64,000 nt of DNA from contig NZ_CP034433.1 in assembly GCF_003952345.1 (NCBI RefSeq), forward strand, positions 2,604,001-2,668,000, written 5' to 3'. The stretch comes from Iodobacter ciconiae (GTDB taxonomy: Bacteria > Pseudomonadota > Gammaproteobacteria > Burkholderiales > Chitinibacteraceae). Below are positions 19,584-35,276 of the stretch, piece by piece. The notes under the pieces are model-generated. The model was not told where the DNA came from. It saw nothing but the letters and a program-made list of their open reading frames with translations, and did not search any database. The first letter of the stretch is position 1. Every line of letters begins with the position of its first letter. Position numbers and translations under genes: made by a program.

Positions 19584-21683
19584 TTATTTTTTGTTCGCAA
19601 TAATCGCGTCAGCCACATGCTTCGGCGCTTCGGAGTAATGCTTGAATTCCATAGAGTAAGTTGCACGACCTTGCGACATAGAACGCAAGCGAGTCGAGTA
19701 ACCAAACATCTCGGAAAGAGGCAACTCTGCCTTAACCATCTTGCCACCAGCAGGATTGTCATCCATACCTTGCAAGATACCACGGCGGGACGAAATATCG
19801 CCCATGATGTCACCCATGTACTCTTCTGGTGTTTCAACTTCTACGGCCATCATTGGCTCAAGAATAACAGCACCAGCACGACGCATTGCTTCTTTAAACG
19901 CAATCGAACCCGCAAGTTCAAACGCAATTTGCGAAGAGTCAACATCGTGGTACGAACCGAATGTCAGGCGAACCTTAACATCAACAACCGGGAAGCCTGC
20001 CAACACGCCAGCTTTCAGTGTGTTTTGGATACCCTTATCAACCGAAGGGATAAATTCACGAGGAATTGTACCACCCTTGATTTCATCGATAAACGCATAG
20101 CCATTACCTTCACCAGCCGGCTCAACAGTAATCACGCAATGACCATACTGACCTTTACCGCCAGACTGTTTAGCATGCTTACCTTCGATATCGGTAGCGA
20201 TACGGGTAATTGTTTCGCGGTATGCAACTTGCGGAGCACCCACATTAGCTTCAACGCCAAATTCACGGCGCATACGATCAACCAGAATTTCCAGGTGCAA
20301 CTCACCCATGCCGGACATAATTGTCTGGCCGGTTTCTTCATCTGTACGTACGCGGAAAGATGGATCTTCCTTCGCCAGACGATTCAGAGCAATACCCATT
20401 TTTTCTTGGTCTTGCTTGGTTTTTGGCTCAACAGCAACGTGAATTACTGGCTCCGGGAACACCATGCGTTCCAGAATAATAAATTCATTAGGCGCACACA
20501 GAGTCTCACCCGTTGTTACTTCTTTCAAACCAATCGCAGCAGCAATATCACCAGCGTAAACTTCATCAATTTCTTGACGATCATTTGCGTGCATTTGCAC
20601 GATACGGCCAATACGCTCTTTCTTATCCTTAACCGAATTCAGTACGGTATCGCCAGACTTCACAACACCCGAGTAAACGCGGAAGAAGGTCAACTGACCA
20701 ACATAAGGATCACTCATCAGCTTAAATGCCAGCGCCGAGAACGGAGCAGTATCAGAAGCTTCACGAGTAATAGGCTGCTCTTTTTCATCCACGCCAGTAA
20801 TCGCAGCAACTTCAACCGGTGAAGGCATAAAGTCGATTACAGCATCAAGCATGCGTTGCACGCCTTTGTTCTTGAACGCACTGCCGCACAACATAGGCTG
20901 GATTTCGCACGCCAAAGTGCGGATACGCAGGCCTTCAATGATCTCAGCTTCGCTCAAATCACCTTCTTCAAGGTATTTGTTCATCATCTCTTCAGACGAT
21001 TCAGCAGCCGCTTCAACCATGTTTTCACGCCAAGTTTGAGCGATCTCTACTAATTCAGCAGGGATATCACCGTATTCAAACTTCATACCTTGCGATGCTT
21101 CATCCCACAAGATGGATTTCATCTTGATCAGATCAACCACGCCGGTAAAGCCATCTTCAGCACCAACAGGAATAACAACTGGTACTGGATTAGCTTTCAG
21201 GCGAATCTTCATCTGCTCAACTACGCGGAAGAAGTTAGCACCCTGACGGTCCATCTTGTTTACGAAAGCAAGACGTGGAACTTTGTATTTATTAGCTTGA
21301 CGCCATACGGTTTCAGACTGGGGCTGAACACCACCCACAGCGCAATAAACCATGCAAGCGCCATCCAGAACGCGCATTGAGCGCTCAACTTCAATCGTGA
21401 AGTCAACGTGACCTGGGGTGTCGATGATGTTAATGCGGTGTTCCGGGTACTGTTGCGCCATGCCTTTCCAGAACGTAGTCGTCGCAGCAGAAGTAATCGT
21501 GATTCCACGCTCCTGCTCTTGCTCCATCCAGTCCATTGTTGCGGCGCCATCATGCACTTCACCGATTTTGTGATTTACACCGGTGTAGAACAGAACGCGT
21601 TCGGTCGTCGTCGTTTTACCGGCGTCGATGTGAGCGGAAATACCAATATTACGGTAACGCTCAATAGAAGTCTTACGTGCCAC
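19584..21683 (-). CDS. fusA: Elongation factor G
   Basis: This 699-residue GTPase has [19 protein letters not shown] near residue 17, [20 protein letters not shown] near 88 and [10 protein letters not shown] near 142, then domains II-V. EF-G catalyses translocation and, with RRF, ribosome recycling. It lies between rpsG and tuf in the standard str operon. Confidence 0.98.
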   Translation of the reverse strand: MARKTSIERYRNIGISAHIDAGKTTTTERVLFYTGVNHKIGEVHDGAATMDWMEQEQERGITITSAATTTFWKGMAQQYPEHRINIIDTPGHVDFTIEVERSMRVLDGACMVYCAVGGVQPQSETVWRQANKYKVPRLAFVNKMDRQGANFFRVVEQMKIRLKANPVPVVIPVGAEDGFTGVVDLIKMKSILWDEASQGMKFEYGDIPAELVEIAQTWRENMVEAAAESSEEMMNKYLEEGDLSEAEIIEGLRIRTLACEIQPMLCGSAFKNKGVQRMLDAVIDFMPSPVEVAAITGVDEKEQPITREASDTAPFSALAFKLMSDPYVGQLTFFRVYSGVVKSGDTVLNSVKDKKERIGRIVQMHANDRQEIDEVYAGDIAAAIGLKEVTTGETLCAPNEFIILERMVFPEPVIHVAVEPKTKQDQEKMGIALNRLAKEDPSFRVRTDEETGQTIMSGMGELHLEILVDRMRREFGVEANVGAPQVAYRETITRIATDIEGKHAKQSGGKGQYGHCVITVEPAGEGNGYAFIDEIKGGTIPREFIPSVDKGIQNTLKAGVLAGFPVVDVKVRLTFGSYHDVDSSQIAFELAGSIAFKEAMRRAGAVILEPMMAVEVETPEEYMGDIMGDISSRRGILQGMDDNPAGGKMVKAELPLSEMFGYSTRLRSMSQGRATYSMEFKHYSEAPKHVADAIIANKK

Positions 21684-21710
21684 GGGAGATTCCTTATCCG
21701 GGTTACGCGA

Positions 21711-22181
21711 TTAGAAGCGGTAGTGAGCGAACGCTTTATTCGCTTCTGCCATACGGTGTACTTCGTCGCGCTTCTTCATTGCGCCACCGCGGCCTTCAGC
21801 CGCATCGAGGAGTTCACCTGCCAGACGCAGATCCATCGATTTTTCACCACGTTTACGAGCCGCATCACGAACCCAACGCATCGCCAATGCCAAACGACGG
21901 CTAGGACGGACTTCAACTGGTACTTGGTAGTTTGCACCACCAACACGACGGCTTTTCACTTCAACCATTGGCTTGGCATTACCGATTGCAGCAGAGAACA
22001 CTTCCAGCGGTGATTTGCCAGTTTTTTTCTCGATCTGCACAAGTGCACCGTAAACGATACGCTCTGCAACCGCTTTCTTACCATCCATCATTACAACGTT
22101 CATGAACTTGGTCAGTTCTTGGCTACCAAACTTTGGATCCGGTAAAACGTCGCGTTTCGGTACTTCTCTGCGTCTAGGCAT
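21711..22181 (-). CDS. rpsG: 30S ribosomal protein S7
   Basis: This 156-residue protein starts [20 protein letters not shown] and has the [20 protein letters not shown] segment. S7 nucleates the 30S head and in E. coli represses its own operon by binding the rpsL-rpsG spacer. Confidence 0.98.
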   Translation of the reverse strand: MPRRREVPKRDVLPDPKFGSQELTKFMNVVMMDGKKAVAERIVYGALVQIEKKTGKSPLEVFSAAIGNAKPMVEVKSRRVGGANYQVPVEVRPSRRLALAMRWVRDAARKRGEKSMDLRLAGELLDAAEGRGGAMKKRDEVHRMAEANKAFAHYRF

Positions 22182-22291
22182 AATTCTCTATCCTTAATAT
22201 TTCATTCAGTCGGGGTTTCCCCCTCGGCCGCCCATCAAGACGACCACTTACTCGACGGCCCGGATGGGACTCGCCGACCGTCCAGAGGCAA
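22182..22291 (-). promoter_or_regulatory. rpsL-rpsG spacer, possible S7 repressor site
   Basis: This 110-base GC-rich spacer is close in length to the E. coli S12-S7 spacer that folds into the S7 binding site. Several short complementary GC blocks are present, but no clear match to the S7 consensus fold was established. The call rests mainly on position. Confidence 0.3.
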
Positions 22292-22666
22292 TTAAGCCTT
22301 AGGACGCTTCGTACCGTACTTGGAGCGCGATTGTTTGCGATCTTTAACACCGGCGGTATCCAGAGAGCCGCGTACTGTGTGGTAACGCACACCCGGCAAA
22401 TCCTTAACACGACCGCCACGGATCAGCACAACGCTGTGTTCCTGCAGGTTATGGCCTTCACCACCAATGTACGAAATAACTTCGAAACCATTAGTTAAGC
22501 GAACTTTACATACTTTACGAAGCGCGGAGTTAGGCTTCTTAGGAGTCGTTGTGTATACACGGGTGCATACGCCACGTTTTTGCGGGCAGGACTCAAGAGC
22601 TGGCACTTTGCTCTTTGCTTTTTCCTGCTCACGACCCTTGCGGACGAGCTGGTTAATCGTTGGCAT
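22292..22666 (-). CDS. rpsL: 30S ribosomal protein S12
   Basis: This 124-residue protein has [19 protein letters not shown] near residue 38 and [18 protein letters not shown] near residue 83. The lysines at the two classical streptomycin-resistance positions (in TPKKPNS and RVKDLPG) are wild type. S12 controls decoding accuracy. It begins the str operon. Confidence 0.98.
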   Translation of the reverse strand: MPTINQLVRKGREQEKAKSKVPALESCPQKRGVCTRVYTTTPKKPNSALRKVCKVRLTNGFEVISYIGGEGHNLQEHSVVLIRGGRVKDLPGVRYHTVRGSLDTAGVKDRKQSRSKYGTKRPKA

Positions 22667-22724
22667 TGATTACTTCCTTAGGTTAAAAAGCCCTTTTGGG
22701 GCACTTGCTTCTTATCTTTTCATA

Positions 22725-22767
22725 CAAAGCATTAAACATATTATCAGCCCGGCTTACGCCGACCACC
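22725..22767. repeat. Direct repeat copy A in the rpsL leader
   Basis: A 43-base element matches a second copy at 22856-22898 at about 36 of 43 positions. The shared core reads CAAAGCATTAA...ATTATCAG...GGCTT..GCCGACCACC. It lies between the str promoter region and the rpsL start, so it would be transcribed as part of the leader mRNA. Confidence 0.75.
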
Positions 22768-22855
22768 ACATGTCTGTCTCTTTGTTTTACTACGGGCACT
22801 ACTCACAATCACTTCTTTCAAACGGAAAACCAAAAATTATTATTCGTATAAAAAT

Positions 22856-22898
22856 CAAAGCATTAAGCCAATTATCAGTCAGGCTTTTGCCGACCACC
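22856..22898. repeat. Direct repeat copy B in the rpsL leader
   Basis: This is the upstream copy on the coding strand of the element at 22725-22767. Its GCCGACC end extends into a small perfect hairpin (GCCGAC/GTCGGC, four-base loop) at 22889-22904, which copy A lacks in that form. The function is unknown. Confidence 0.75.
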
Positions 22899-22917
22899 GT
22901 CGGCTTATTTCTTCCAA

Positions 22918-22947
22918 TTTTAACGCGAAAAAAAACTTAAGTGCCAA
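22918..22947 (-). promoter_or_regulatory. Candidate str operon promoter
   Basis: On the minus strand TTGGCA is followed 18 bases later by TTAAAA (or TAAAAT at 19). It lies just after the rpoC-side terminator and about 250 bases before rpsL, a sensible place for the str promoter. The spacing is slightly long, so the call is tentative. Confidence 0.4.
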
Positions 22948-22962
22948 CCGTAAAAAAGAAGT

Positions 22963-22993
22963 ACACAACGCCCAGCCAAGCTGAGCGTTGTGT
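22963..22993 (-). terminator. Intrinsic terminator after rpoC
   Basis: A long stem (ACACAACGC plus CAGC paired with GCTG and GCGTTGTGT, one mismatch, three-base loop) is followed within a few bases by TTTTTT on the minus strand. It lies 58 bases past the rpoC stop codon and ends the rplKAJL-rpoBC transcription unit. Confidence 0.85.
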
Positions 22994-23050
22994 AAAAGTA
23001 CAGGATTCTATTGAAATCAAGTGCTTGTCGTCAAGACAAGCTGATGATCG

Positions 23051-27250
<4,200 letters not shown>

Positions 27251-27316
27251 TCTTTGACTCCAGTGAGGCGTTCGGGGTATGGCGGGCACTGTGCTCGCCA
27301 TCTACTACCCCACGAA

Positions 27317-30300
27317 TCAATACGTTTCCAGATCGATGTCGATACCGAGTGAGCGGATTTCCTTCACAAGCACGTTGAAGGATTCCGGCATGCCCGCATC
27401 AATCCGGTGATCGCCCTTCACGATGTTTTCATACACCTTAGTACGACCATTTACATCATCCGACTTCACAGTCAGCATTTCTTGCAAGGTGTAAGCCGCA
27501 CCGTATGCTTCCAATGCCCAAACTTCCATCTCCCCGAAGCGCTGACCACCAAACTGAGCTTTACCACCCAGTGGTTGTTGCGTAACAAGAGAGTAAGGAC
27601 CAGTGGAACGAGCATGCATCTTATCATCAACCAGGTGATGCAGTTTCAGGTAGTGCATCACACCAACCGTTACTTTGCGCTCAAATGGCTCACCATTACG
27701 ACCATCAAACAGCTGCATTTGTGTCTTGCTGCTGTTGAAGTCCAGTAACTGGGTGTGCGGATCTTCGCTTGGGTAAGCTAAGTCCAGCATCTGATAGATT
27801 TCAGACTCTTTCGCGCCGTCAAATACCGGGCTTGCAAAAGTCATACCGTTGCGCAGGCCATTGGCCAACTCGATCAGCTCTTCATCAGAGAGACCGTCGA
27901 TATCTTCGGTCTTACCACTGGTGTTATAGATCTTGTTCAAGTAAGCACGCATATCAACCAGCATGCCGTTACGTTGCTCACGGAGCATCGCATCAATGCG
28001 CTGACCAATACCCTTAGCTGCCCAACCCAAGTGCATTTCCAGAATCTGACCAATGTTCATACGCGAAGGTACGCCCAATGGGTTCAGAACGATATCTACC
28101 GTTTTACCATCGGCCATATATGGCAGATCTTCGATCGGCAGAATCTTGGAAACCACACCCTTGTTACCGTGGCGGCCGGCCATCTTATCGCCAGGCTGCA
28201 GGCGGCGTTTAACGGCCACATACACCTTAACCATTTTGATCACGCCAGGCGGCAATTCGTCACCTTGAGTCAGCTTGCGTTTTTTATCTTCAAAACGCAG
28301 ATCAAACTCAGTACGCATCTGGCCAATCAGGTCTTTCATGGCTTCCAGCTGGCGGGCGGCTTCTTCATCTGCCAGGCGGATATCAAACCAATCAATTTTT
28401 GCTGGTAAACCATGCAAATATTCTTTGGTGATTTCAACACCCTTAGCAAGGCGCATCGGGCCGCCATTGGCTACTTTACCCACGATCATACGTTCAATAC
28501 GTTCGAACAAATCACTTTGCACAATACGTAACTGATCGTTCAGATCCTGGCGATAACGACGCAATTGATCATCAATGATGGACTGGGCACGGCGATCGCG
28601 CTCCACGCCTTCACGGGTGAACACTTGCACGTCGATAACCGTACCCACCATGCCTGACGGCACGCGTAGCGAAGTATCTTTAACGTCGGATGCTTTTTCA
28701 CCAAAAATAGCTCGTAAGAGCTTTTCTTCAGGAGTCAGCTGGGTTTCACCCTTAGGTGTTACCTTACCGCACAATACATCGCCCGCTTCCACCTCAGCAC
28801 CGATGTAAACCACGCCGGACTCATCCAGACGGCCCAGCATACGCTCGGACAGATTGGAAATATCACGGGTAATTTCTTCAGCGCCCAGCTTGGTGTCACG
28901 CGCCATCACGTTCAGCTCTTCGATGTGAATCGAAGTGTAGCGATCGTTGGCAACCACATCTTCAGAGATCAGAATCGAATCTTCGAAGTTGAAACCGTTC
29001 CATGGCATAAACGCAATGGTCATGTTCTGACCCAGAGCCATTTCGCCCAAGTCAGTTGATGCGCCATCAGCAATCACATCGCCCTTGGCAATAATGCTGC
29101 CACGAACAACGACTGGCTTCTGATTAGTGTTGGTGTTCTGGTTAGAACGGGTAAATTTAATCAGGTTGTAAATATCTACACCCGTTTCACCCGCAATCGC
29201 TTCGTCATCGTTTACACGAATAACCACACGCGCTGCATCAACATAATCAACCACACCGCCGCGTAATGCAGTCACTGCAGTACCCGAGTCAGTTGCACAT
29301 GTGCGCTCAATACCTGTACCTACATACGGTGCCTGTGCACGTAAGCAAGGAACAGCCTGACGCTGCATGTTGGCACCCATCAATGCACGGTTGGCGTCAT
29401 CGTGTTCCAAAAATGGAATCAGAGAAGCCGCAACCGATACGATCTGGCTAGGAGCCACATCCATGTACTGCACGCGATCTGGCGTAGCCACGATCGTGTC
29501 GCCATTAGAACGGCAAGTCACTAGCTCGTCAGTCAAACGGCCTTCTTCGTCAAACTCGGCATTGGCCTGCGCAACAACGTACTTGCCTTCTTCAATCGCG
29601 GACAAATATTCAATTTCATCCGTAACCTTACAATCGATCACTTTGCGATAAGGCGTTTCCAAGAAGCCGTAGCTATTGGTACGCGCATAACAAGAGAGCG
29701 AATTGATCAGACCAATGTTTGGACCTTCCGGCGTTTCGATCGGGCAAACACGACCATAATGCGTCGGGTGCACGTCACGAACTTCAAAGCCAGCGCGCTC
29801 ACGAGTCAAACCGCCTGGTCCCAATGCAGAAACACGACGCTTGTGCGTGATTTCCGACAATGGATTGGTTTGATCCATAAACTGCGACAACTGGGATGAA
29901 CCAAAGAATTCTTTGATTGCAGCCGAAACAGGCTTGGCATTAATCAAATCATGCGGCATCAGATTGTCTGATTCTGCTTGTGACAAACGCTCTTTAACGG
30001 CGCGCTCCACACGAACTAAACCAGCACGGAATTGATTTTCAGCCAACTCACCTACCGAGCGCACACGGCGATTACCCAAGTGATCGATATCGTCGATATC
30101 GCCACGGCCGTTACGCAATTCTAAGAGGATACCGATCACAGCAATGATGTCTTCCGTGCACAGAACACCTGCACCTTCAACACCACGCGGGCCTGCTTCT
30201 TCGTAGAAACGGCGTTGCCAGCCCGGTGCTTTTTCTTCCAAGCGATCCGGGTAAGCACGGCGGTTAAACTTCATACGGCCAACGGCAGACAGATCATAAC

Positions 30301-31501
30301 GCTCTGGGGCAAAGAACAAGCCCTTAAACAGCGCTTCAACCGAATCTTCAGTCGGCGGTTCACCAGGGCGCATCATGCGATAGATTGCAACGCGAGCACC
30401 ATACTGATCAGCCACATCGTCCGAACGCAGTGTCTGGGACAGGAACGCGCCCTGATCCAGATCATTTACGTACAGCACTTTCACAGACTTCACATCAGCC
30501 ATATCCAGCTTAACAGCCAGATCTTCGGTCACTTCTTCGTTAGCCTTAGCCAGCACTTCGCCGGTAATAGGATCAACAACGTTGTGCGCCAGGATGCGGC
30601 CATAAAAGAAGTCCAGTGGCACCGGAATCTTTTGCAGACCAGACGCATTAATATCGCGAATGGTTTTAGCTGTAATACGCTTATCTTTTTGAACGAGCAC
30701 TTTGCCATCATCAGCAACGATATCGAACTTCGCTACTTCACCTTTCAGGCGTTCTGACACAAGCTCCAAGTACAAGCCGTCTTCGTCCATCAGGAAAGTA
30801 TCGGTATCAAAGAAGCCAGCTAGGATCTGTTCCGGGCTGTAGCCCAGAGCTTTCAACAAGGTGGTTACCGGCATCTTGCGACGGCGGTCGATACGGAAGA
30901 ACAGCAGATCTTTTGGATCGAACTCAAAATCCAGCCAAGAGCCGCGATACGGAATAATCCGTGCCGAAAACAAAAGCTTGCCTGAAGAGTGAGTCTTGCC
31001 CTTGTCGTGTTCAAAGAACACGCCAGGAGAGCGATGTAACTGGCTAACAATAACCCGCTCTGTACCATTGATCACAAAAGAACCAGTACGCGTCATCAAT
31101 GGCACTTCGCCAAAGTAAACGTCCTGCTCTTTCACTTCCTTGATCGTTGGCTTGGACGCTTCGCGATCCATGATCACGAGGCGTACGCGTGCGCGCAGTG
31201 GAGCGGCAAAGGTAATACCTCGCTGCTGGCACTCAAGCACATCAAAAGCAGGATCGCCGAGGGAGTAATGAACAAACTCCAACCGAGCGTTTTCGTTATG
31301 AGAGACGATGGGGAAAATCGAATTAAACGCTGCCTGCAAACCGATCATCCGGCGCGAATCGGCCGGACTCCCTAGTTGCAGGTATTCGCTATAAGAATCG
31401 ATCTGTGTTGCGAGCAGGAACGGCACCTCAAGGACGCTCTTCCGTTTCGCAAAACTTTTACGAATGCGTTTTTTCTCAGTGAACGAGTATTTCATACTCA
31501 T
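27317..31501 (-). CDS. rpoB: RNA polymerase beta subunit
   Basis: This protein of about 1394 residues starts [20 protein letters not shown]. The rifampicin region near residue 535 ([20 protein letters not shown] and [11 protein letters not shown]) has the wild-type Asp, His and Ser. [11 protein letters not shown] and GRHGNKG mark the later catalytic regions. GGAGAG lies five bases before the ATG at 31501, which favours it over the ATG two codons later; homologues often start at the latter. Confidence 0.97.
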   Translation of the reverse strand: MSMKYSFTEKKRIRKSFAKRKSVLEVPFLLATQIDSYSEYLQLGSPADSRRMIGLQAAFNSIFPIVSHNENARLEFVHYSLGDPAFDVLECQQRGITFAAPLRARVRLVIMDREASKPTIKEVKEQDVYFGEVPLMTRTGSFVINGTERVIVSQLHRSPGVFFEHDKGKTHSSGKLLFSARIIPYRGSWLDFEFDPKDLLFFRIDRRRKMPVTTLLKALGYSPEQILAGFFDTDTFLMDEDGLYLELVSERLKGEVAKFDIVADDGKVLVQKDKRITAKTIRDINASGLQKIPVPLDFFYGRILAHNVVDPITGEVLAKANEEVTEDLAVKLDMADVKSVKVLYVNDLDQGAFLSQTLRSDDVADQYGARVAIYRMMRPGEPPTEDSVEALFKGLFFAPERYDLSAVGRMKFNRRAYPDRLEEKAPGWQRRFYEEAGPRGVEGAGVLCTEDIIAVIGILLELRNGRGDIDDIDHLGNRRVRSVGELAENQFRAGLVRVERAVKERLSQAESDNLMPHDLINAKPVSAAIKEFFGSSQLSQFMDQTNPLSEITHKRRVSALGPGGLTRERAGFEVRDVHPTHYGRVCPIETPEGPNIGLINSLSCYARTNSYGFLETPYRKVIDCKVTDEIEYLSAIEEGKYVVAQANAEFDEEGRLTDELVTCRSNGDTIVATPDRVQYMDVAPSQIVSVAASLIPFLEHDDANRALMGANMQRQAVPCLRAQAPYVGTGIERTCATDSGTAVTALRGGVVDYVDAARVVIRVNDDEAIAGETGVDIYNLIKFTRSNQNTNTNQKPVVVRGSIIAKGDVIADGASTDLGEMALGQNMTIAFMPWNGFNFEDSILISEDVVANDRYTSIHIEELNVMARDTKLGAEEITRDISNLSERMLGRLDESGVVYIGAEVEAGDVLCGKVTPKGETQLTPEEKLLRAIFGEKASDVKDTSLRVPSGMVGTVIDVQVFTREGVERDRRAQSIIDDQLRRYRQDLNDQLRIVQSDLFERIERMIVGKVANGGPMRLAKGVEITKEYLHGLPAKIDWFDIRLADEEAARQLEAMKDLIGQMRTEFDLRFEDKKRKLTQGDELPPGVIKMVKVYVAVKRRLQPGDKMAGRHGNKGVVSKILPIEDLPYMADGKTVDIVLNPLGVPSRMNIGQILEMHLGWAAKGIGQRIDAMLREQRNGMLVDMRAYLNKIYNTSGKTEDIDGLSDEELIELANGLRNGMTFASPVFDGAKESEIYQMLDLAYPSEDPHTQLLDFNSSKTQMQLFDGRNGEPFERKVTVGVMHYLKLHHLVDDKMHARSTGPYSLVTQQPLGGKAQFGGQRFGEMEVWALEAYGAAYTLQEMLTVKSDDVNGRTKVYENIVKGDHRIDAGMPESFNVLVKEIRSLGIDIDLETY

Positions 31502-31668
31502 AAACTCTCCATGGAGTGGGGCGCAAAGGACAAACCGCAAACGCCCGCCAACGTGTTTGTGAGCGGTTTCCGGTTTGACAACTGCTTGCAAAGAACACAA
31601 GCTGGATTCCGCTAACCGACAAATATCGGGATCAGCTGTAAGCTAAGCAATAGACACAAACGCAAAAG

Positions 31669-31692
31669 GGCAGGCGGATTCCTCCGCCTGCC
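31669..31692 (-). terminator. Attenuator-type hairpin between rplL and rpoB
   Basis: A perfect 10-bp stem (GGCAGGCGGA with TCCGCCTGCC, four-base loop) is followed by CTTTTG on the minus strand. It lies 22 bases past the rplL stop. A partial terminator at this position is well known in E. coli and lowers rpoBC expression relative to rplJL. Confidence 0.75.
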
Positions 31693-31714
31693 TTCACTAC
31701 ATCCTAAAGGATGC

Positions 31715-32083
31715 TTACTTCATCTCAGCTGTTGCACCAGCCTCAACGAGTTTCTTAACCATAGCTTCTGCATCAGCCTTAGAAATGCCTTCTTTCAGAG
31801 ACTTAGGAGCGCCATCAACCAGGTCCTTCGCTTCTTTCAGGCCAAGACCTGTCAGTTCACGAACGATCTTGATCGTACCTACTTTGTTAGCGCCAGCGCC
31901 AGTCAGAATTACGTCGAATTCTGTTTTTTCTTCAACAGCAGCGCCAGCAGCAGCTGGGCCGGCAACTGCAACAGCAGCAGCAGAAACGCCAAACTTTTCT
32001 TCGAATGCCTTAACCAGCTCATTCAATTCCATTACGGTTAAAGCAGATACTGCTTCGAGGATATCGTCTTTAGTCAGAGCCAT
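31715..32083 (-). CDS. rplL: 50S ribosomal protein L7/L12
   Basis: This 122-residue protein has an N-terminal dimerisation helix region, an Ala/Gly-rich hinge near residues 35-52 and the C-terminal domain [20 protein letters not shown]...[14 protein letters not shown] that recruits translation factors. It is the multi-copy stalk protein and follows rplJ by 60 bases. Confidence 0.98.
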   Translation of the reverse strand: MALTKDDILEAVSALTVMELNELVKAFEEKFGVSAAAVAVAGPAAAGAAVEEKTEFDVILTGAGANKVGTIKIVRELTGLGLKEAKDLVDGAPKSLKEGISKADAEAMVKKLVEAGATAEMK

Positions 32084-32143
32084 TTATTAATACTCCTGAA
32101 AATCTTGTCTGTTTTAATACAACAATCGTGTTTAAGTAATCGT

Positions 32144-32686
32144 TTATGCTGTTGCTTCTTCGGCTGGGGCTTCTGCAGCCTCCACCGGTGCGGCAACGCC
32201 TTCGGACTTCTTCTCTGCCAGCGCGGCAAGGCCACGTGCGAAACCAGCCATCGGTGCTTGCATAACGTACAGCAACTTGGACAACAGTTCTTCACGGCCC
32301 GGAATGGATGCAAGAACAGCAACTTCTTCTGCATTCATTACCTTACCATCATAAGAACCAGCCTTGATCACAATCTTCTCGTCTTTCTTAGAGAATGTGT
32401 TCAAAACTTTTGCCGCAGCAACTGGGTCTTCAGAAATACCGTACACCAACGGGCCAACCATTTGGTCAGCCAATTCAGCGAACGGAGTTCCTGCAACCGC
32501 ACGCCGTGCCAGTGTGTTCTTCAGAACACGCAGGTACACACCTGACTCACGCGCTTGTTTGCGCAGTGTAGTCATGCTTGCAACGCCGATACCTCGGTAT
32601 TCAGCGATAATAACCGTCTGAGCTTTAGCAACTTCTGCTGCGATCTCAGCGACTACCGCCTTTTTGTCTTCAAGATTGAGACTCAA
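32144..32686 (-). CDS. rplJ: 50S ribosomal protein L10
   Basis: This 180-residue protein has [20 protein letters not shown] near the start and an Ala/Glu-rich C-terminal tail that binds L7/L12 dimers. In E. coli the L10-L12 complex represses the rplJL transcript through its leader. A long leader is present here too. Confidence 0.98.
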   Translation of the reverse strand: MSLNLEDKKAVVAEIAAEVAKAQTVIIAEYRGIGVASMTTLRKQARESGVYLRVLKNTLARRAVAGTPFAELADQMVGPLVYGISEDPVAAAKVLNTFSKKDEKIVIKAGSYDGKVMNAEEVAVLASIPGREELLSKLLYVMQAPMAGFARGLAALAEKKSEGVAAPVEAAEAPAEEATA

Positions 32687-32866
32687 GGTCTACCTCCATT
32701 GGTTAGTAGTTCAGTGCGAATAAATCACACCACCCAATCAAACGGCGACCTTTGCTTCAGGAGACTTAAAACAACAACACCACAAAGGTGATGCTACTAG
32801 AGCCTATAGATTCGGGCGCACCGTCTGCGTAGGCTGGCTTTTGGGAGCCGGATTAAGTCACAAGAA
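32687..32866 (-). promoter_or_regulatory. rplJL leader, probable L10 autoregulatory region
   Basis: About 180 non-coding transcribed bases separate a promoter candidate from rplJ, similar to the long L10 leader of other proteobacteria that binds L10-L12. Paired blocks such as AGCCGG/CCGGCT-like segments are visible, but the kink-turn consensus was not traced. The assignment is by position and known family behaviour. Confidence 0.4.
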
Positions 32867-32894
32867 ATCTTATGACACCTACGGTCTTTGACAA
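32867..32894 (-). promoter_or_regulatory. Candidate rplJL promoter
   Basis: TTGTCA and TAAGAT are 16 bases apart on the minus strand. They lie between rplA and rplJ, where E. coli also has an internal promoter. Just upstream, two hairpins (32896-32915 and 32929-32950) follow the rplA stop; neither has a U-tract. Confidence 0.5.
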
Positions 32895-32959
32895 CCTTGG
32901 CAATATTTCGCCAAGCCCAAAGTCGACTGGGCCAACCCTAAGGCTGGCCCCATAATTAC

Positions 32960-33655
32960 TTAAGCTACTACCGAAGCGGTTTCGACGCGAACGCCTACAC
33001 CCATCGTGCTCGATACAGCGATCTTCTTAAGGTATACACCTTTAGACGAAGCTGGTTTAGCTTTTTGCAGCGCATCAACCAGTGCCAGCAAGTTTTCTTT
33101 CAGATCTGCAGCTTCGAAAGTTGCACGACCCAGAGTAGCATGAACAATACCACCTTTGTCAGTACGGTATTGAACCTGACCGGCTTTAGCATTTTTAACT
33201 GCTTCAGCAACGTTCGGAGTTACAGTACCCACTTTCGGGTTAGGCATCATACCGCGTGGACCGAGGATCTGGCCTAACTGACCAACAACGCGCATTGCAT
33301 CCGGAGAAGCAATAACAACGTCGAAGTCCATGTTACCGGCTTTAATCGATTCAGCTAAATCATCGAAACCAACGATTTCTGCACCAGCAGCACGAGCAGC
33401 TTCAGCATTTGCACCCTGTGCAAATACTGCTACGCGAACTGACTTACCAGTACCTTTAGGCAATACAACAGCGCCGCGAACCACTTGATCCGACTTACGT
33501 GCGTCAATACCTAAATTTACAGATACATCGATCGATTCGTTGAATTTAGCAGTTGCAGCAGCTTTAACCAGCGCGATGGCTTCGTCAATAGCGTACAGCT
33601 TGTTAGAATCAACAGTTGCGTTCAGTGCCTTCAGGCGTTTAGATAGCTTAGCCAT
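32960..33655 (-). CDS. rplA: 50S ribosomal protein L1
   Basis: This 231-residue protein has [11 protein letters not shown] at the start and [20 protein letters not shown] late, with [19 protein letters not shown] near residue 130, the L1 signature. L1 forms the mobile stalk at the E site and in E. coli represses rplKA. It directly abuts rplK. Confidence 0.98.
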   Translation of the reverse strand: MAKLSKRLKALNATVDSNKLYAIDEAIALVKAAATAKFNESIDVSVNLGIDARKSDQVVRGAVVLPKGTGKSVRVAVFAQGANAEAARAAGAEIVGFDDLAESIKAGNMDFDVVIASPDAMRVVGQLGQILGPRGMMPNPKVGTVTPNVAEAVKNAKAGQVQYRTDKGGIVHATLGRATFEAADLKENLLALVDALQKAKPASSKGVYLKKIAVSSTMGVGVRVETASVVA

Positions 33656-34087
33656 TTACACACCCTCCACGGTCAGACCCATCGAACGGGCGGAACCAGC
33701 AATAGTACGCACTGCTGCGTCGATATCAGAGCCAGTTAAGTCAGCATTCTTGGTCTTAACGATTTCTTCAAGCTGAGCACGAGTCACAACACCAACTTTG
33801 TCAGTATGTGGCTTAGCACTACCCTTAGTGATACCAGCAGCCTTTTTCAGCAAGATCGTTGCTGGTGGGCTCTTCATCACAAAGGTGAATGATTTGTCTG
33901 CAAAAGCAGTGATCACGACAGGAATTGGCAGGCCTGGCTCGATACCTTGAGTCGCTGCGTTGAATTCCTTACAAAAATTCATAATATTCAAACCACGCTG
34001 ACCCAGAGCTGGGCCAATCGGTGGCGATGGATTTGCTTTACCAGCTGGCACTTGCAGCTTGATATAGCCAATAATTTTCTTAGCCAT
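33656..34087 (-). CDS. rplK: 50S ribosomal protein L11
   Basis: This 143-residue protein has [20 protein letters not shown] near residue 8 and the conserved C-terminal [14 protein letters not shown]11 forms the GTPase-associated centre and is needed for RelA activation. The Pro-rich thiostrepton region looks standard. Confidence 0.98.
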   Translation of the reverse strand: MAKKIIGYIKLQVPAGKANPSPPIGPALGQRGLNIMNFCKEFNAATQGIEPGLPIPVVITAFADKSFTFVMKSPPATILLKKAAGITKGSAKPHTDKVGVVTRAQLEEIVKTKNADLTGSDIDAAVRTIAGSARSMGLTVEGV

Positions 34088-34170
34088 TTAAAACTCCTGA
34101 ATTCGGGTCAAACGCGAGCTAAAGCTCGCTCCCCTACCAAAATGCCCTGAGGCATTGCACACTACACAGG

Positions 34171-34704
34171 TCAGGTTTTTTCGACCTGTGCAAAATCGAC
34201 TTCAACTGGTGTTGCACGACCAAAAATAAGCACAGACACTTTGATCCGGCTCTTGTCATAATCAACATCAACAACAGTTGCATTGAAATCAGCAAACGGG
34301 CCTTCTGTAACGCGAAGCTCTTCACCCACTTCAAACAAGATTTTCGGACGAGGTTTTTCGACCCCCTCCTGAACCTGCTGCAGCATGGATTTAACTTCAC
34401 GCTCAGGCAAAGGTGTAGGACGATTACCCACTCCACCAATAAAACCACTCACCTTAGCTGTACTCTTAACTAAGTGCCAGGTTTCATCACCCATTTCCAT
34501 TTCAACAAATACATAACCCGGGAAGAGCTTCCGCTCGGTCAGCTTACGAGTGCCGGCCTTCACTTCCATCACTTCTTCAACAGGAACCAAGATCTGACCA
34601 AACAAGTGCTGCATATCAGCACGTTCAATCCGCTCAATCAGCGCCTTTTGCACACTTTTTTCAAAGCCGGAATAGGCGTGTACCACATACCAACGCATAG
34701 ACAT
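34171..34704 (-). CDS. nusG: Transcription termination/antitermination factor NusG
   Basis: This 177-residue protein has the NGN domain ([20 protein letters not shown]...[12 protein letters not shown]) and the C-terminal KOW motif ([20 protein letters not shown]). NusG bridges RNA polymerase with Rho or the ribosome through S10. It lies between secE and rplK. Confidence 0.98.
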   Translation of the reverse strand: MSMRWYVVHAYSGFEKSVQKALIERIERADMQHLFGQILVPVEEVMEVKAGTRKLTERKLFPGYVFVEMEMGDETWHLVKSTAKVSGFIGGVGNRPTPLPEREVKSMLQQVQEGVEKPRPKILFEVGEELRVTEGPFADFNATVVDVDYDKSRIKVSVLIFGRATPVEVDFAQVEKT

Positions 34705-34731
34705 TCAGATACTCCGCATTCCTGTTTACTT

Positions 34732-35085
34732 TCAGCCACGACCTAAGATCAGATCATAGAACACCCATGTCAGACCGGAGTCGACGCCCCACATAAAAAG
34801 GGACAACACCCCAACGAACAGGAACACAACGCCCGTCATTTGCCAGGTTTCTTTTCGAGTAGGAAACACAACCTTCTGCGCTTCTTTAATCGAGTCGCGC
34901 GCATAATCTACGAACGCACGACCAGGATTAGAAAACCATAGCACAAAGCCTGCAAGTGCCAAACTAAGCACTACAGGCAATGAGCGAACAATTCCTTGAT
35001 CAGCCGGAACCAGGTAAAACCCGGTAACGCCCAATGCAACCAACAGCAATGATGCTGCGACTTTGATTTTATCGATGCTAACCAT
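34732..35085 (-). CDS. secE: Preprotein translocase subunit SecE
   Basis: This 117-residue protein has three hydrophobic segments (near residues 8-25, 35-50 and 85-115) and the conserved cytoplasmic amphipathic helix before the last one (DSIKEAQKVVFPTRKETWQM). It clamps SecY. The three-segment form is typical of proteobacteria. It follows a terminator-like hairpin after tRNA-Trp. Confidence 0.97.
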   Translation of the reverse strand: MVSIDKIKVAASLLLVALGVTGFYLVPADQGIVRSLPVVLSLALAGFVLWFSNPGRAFVDYARDSIKEAQKVVFPTRKETWQMTGVVFLFVGVLSLFMWGVDSGLTWVFYDLILGRG

Positions 35086-35112
35086 TTGTCCGATTCGGAA
35101 ACTTGGATAAAA

Positions 35113-35141
35113 CAGAGCCGTTCCCTATGGAAACGGCTCTG
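35113..35141 (-). terminator. Hairpin between tRNA-Trp and secE
   Basis: A 10-bp stem (CAGAGCCGTT with AACGGCTCTG, nine-base loop) is followed by TTTTAT on the minus strand. It lies 12 bases past the tRNA and would partly end the tufB-tRNA transcript or define the 3' end for tRNA trimming. Confidence 0.7.
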
Positions 35142-35153
35142 ATGTCTAAACCG

Positions 35154-35229
35154 TGGCAGGCGAGGAGGGTGTCGAACCCCCAACCCCCGGTTTTGGAGAC
35201 CGGTGCTCTACCAATTGAGCTACTCGCCT
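35154..35229 (-). tRNA. tRNA-Trp (CCA anticodon)
   Basis: The 76-base sequence folds as a cloverleaf with a perfect 7-bp acceptor stem (AGGCGAG/CTCGCCT), D-arm TAGCTCAATTGGTAGAGC, anticodon loop CTCCAAA and T-loop TTCGACA. The 3' CCA is encoded. It lies between tufB and secE. Confidence 0.96.
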
Positions 35230-35276
35230 ACGGGAGGGCAGAACTATAACAATTCAACCCTCTCTTGTAAACCTAT

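Noticed and set aside
19617..20822. Plus-strand open frame of about 400 codons inside fusA
   Set aside because: It is antisense to a full-length, well-conserved EF-G gene, and its product is rich in Asn, Thr, His and Cys with no domain, as expected of a codon-bias shadow.
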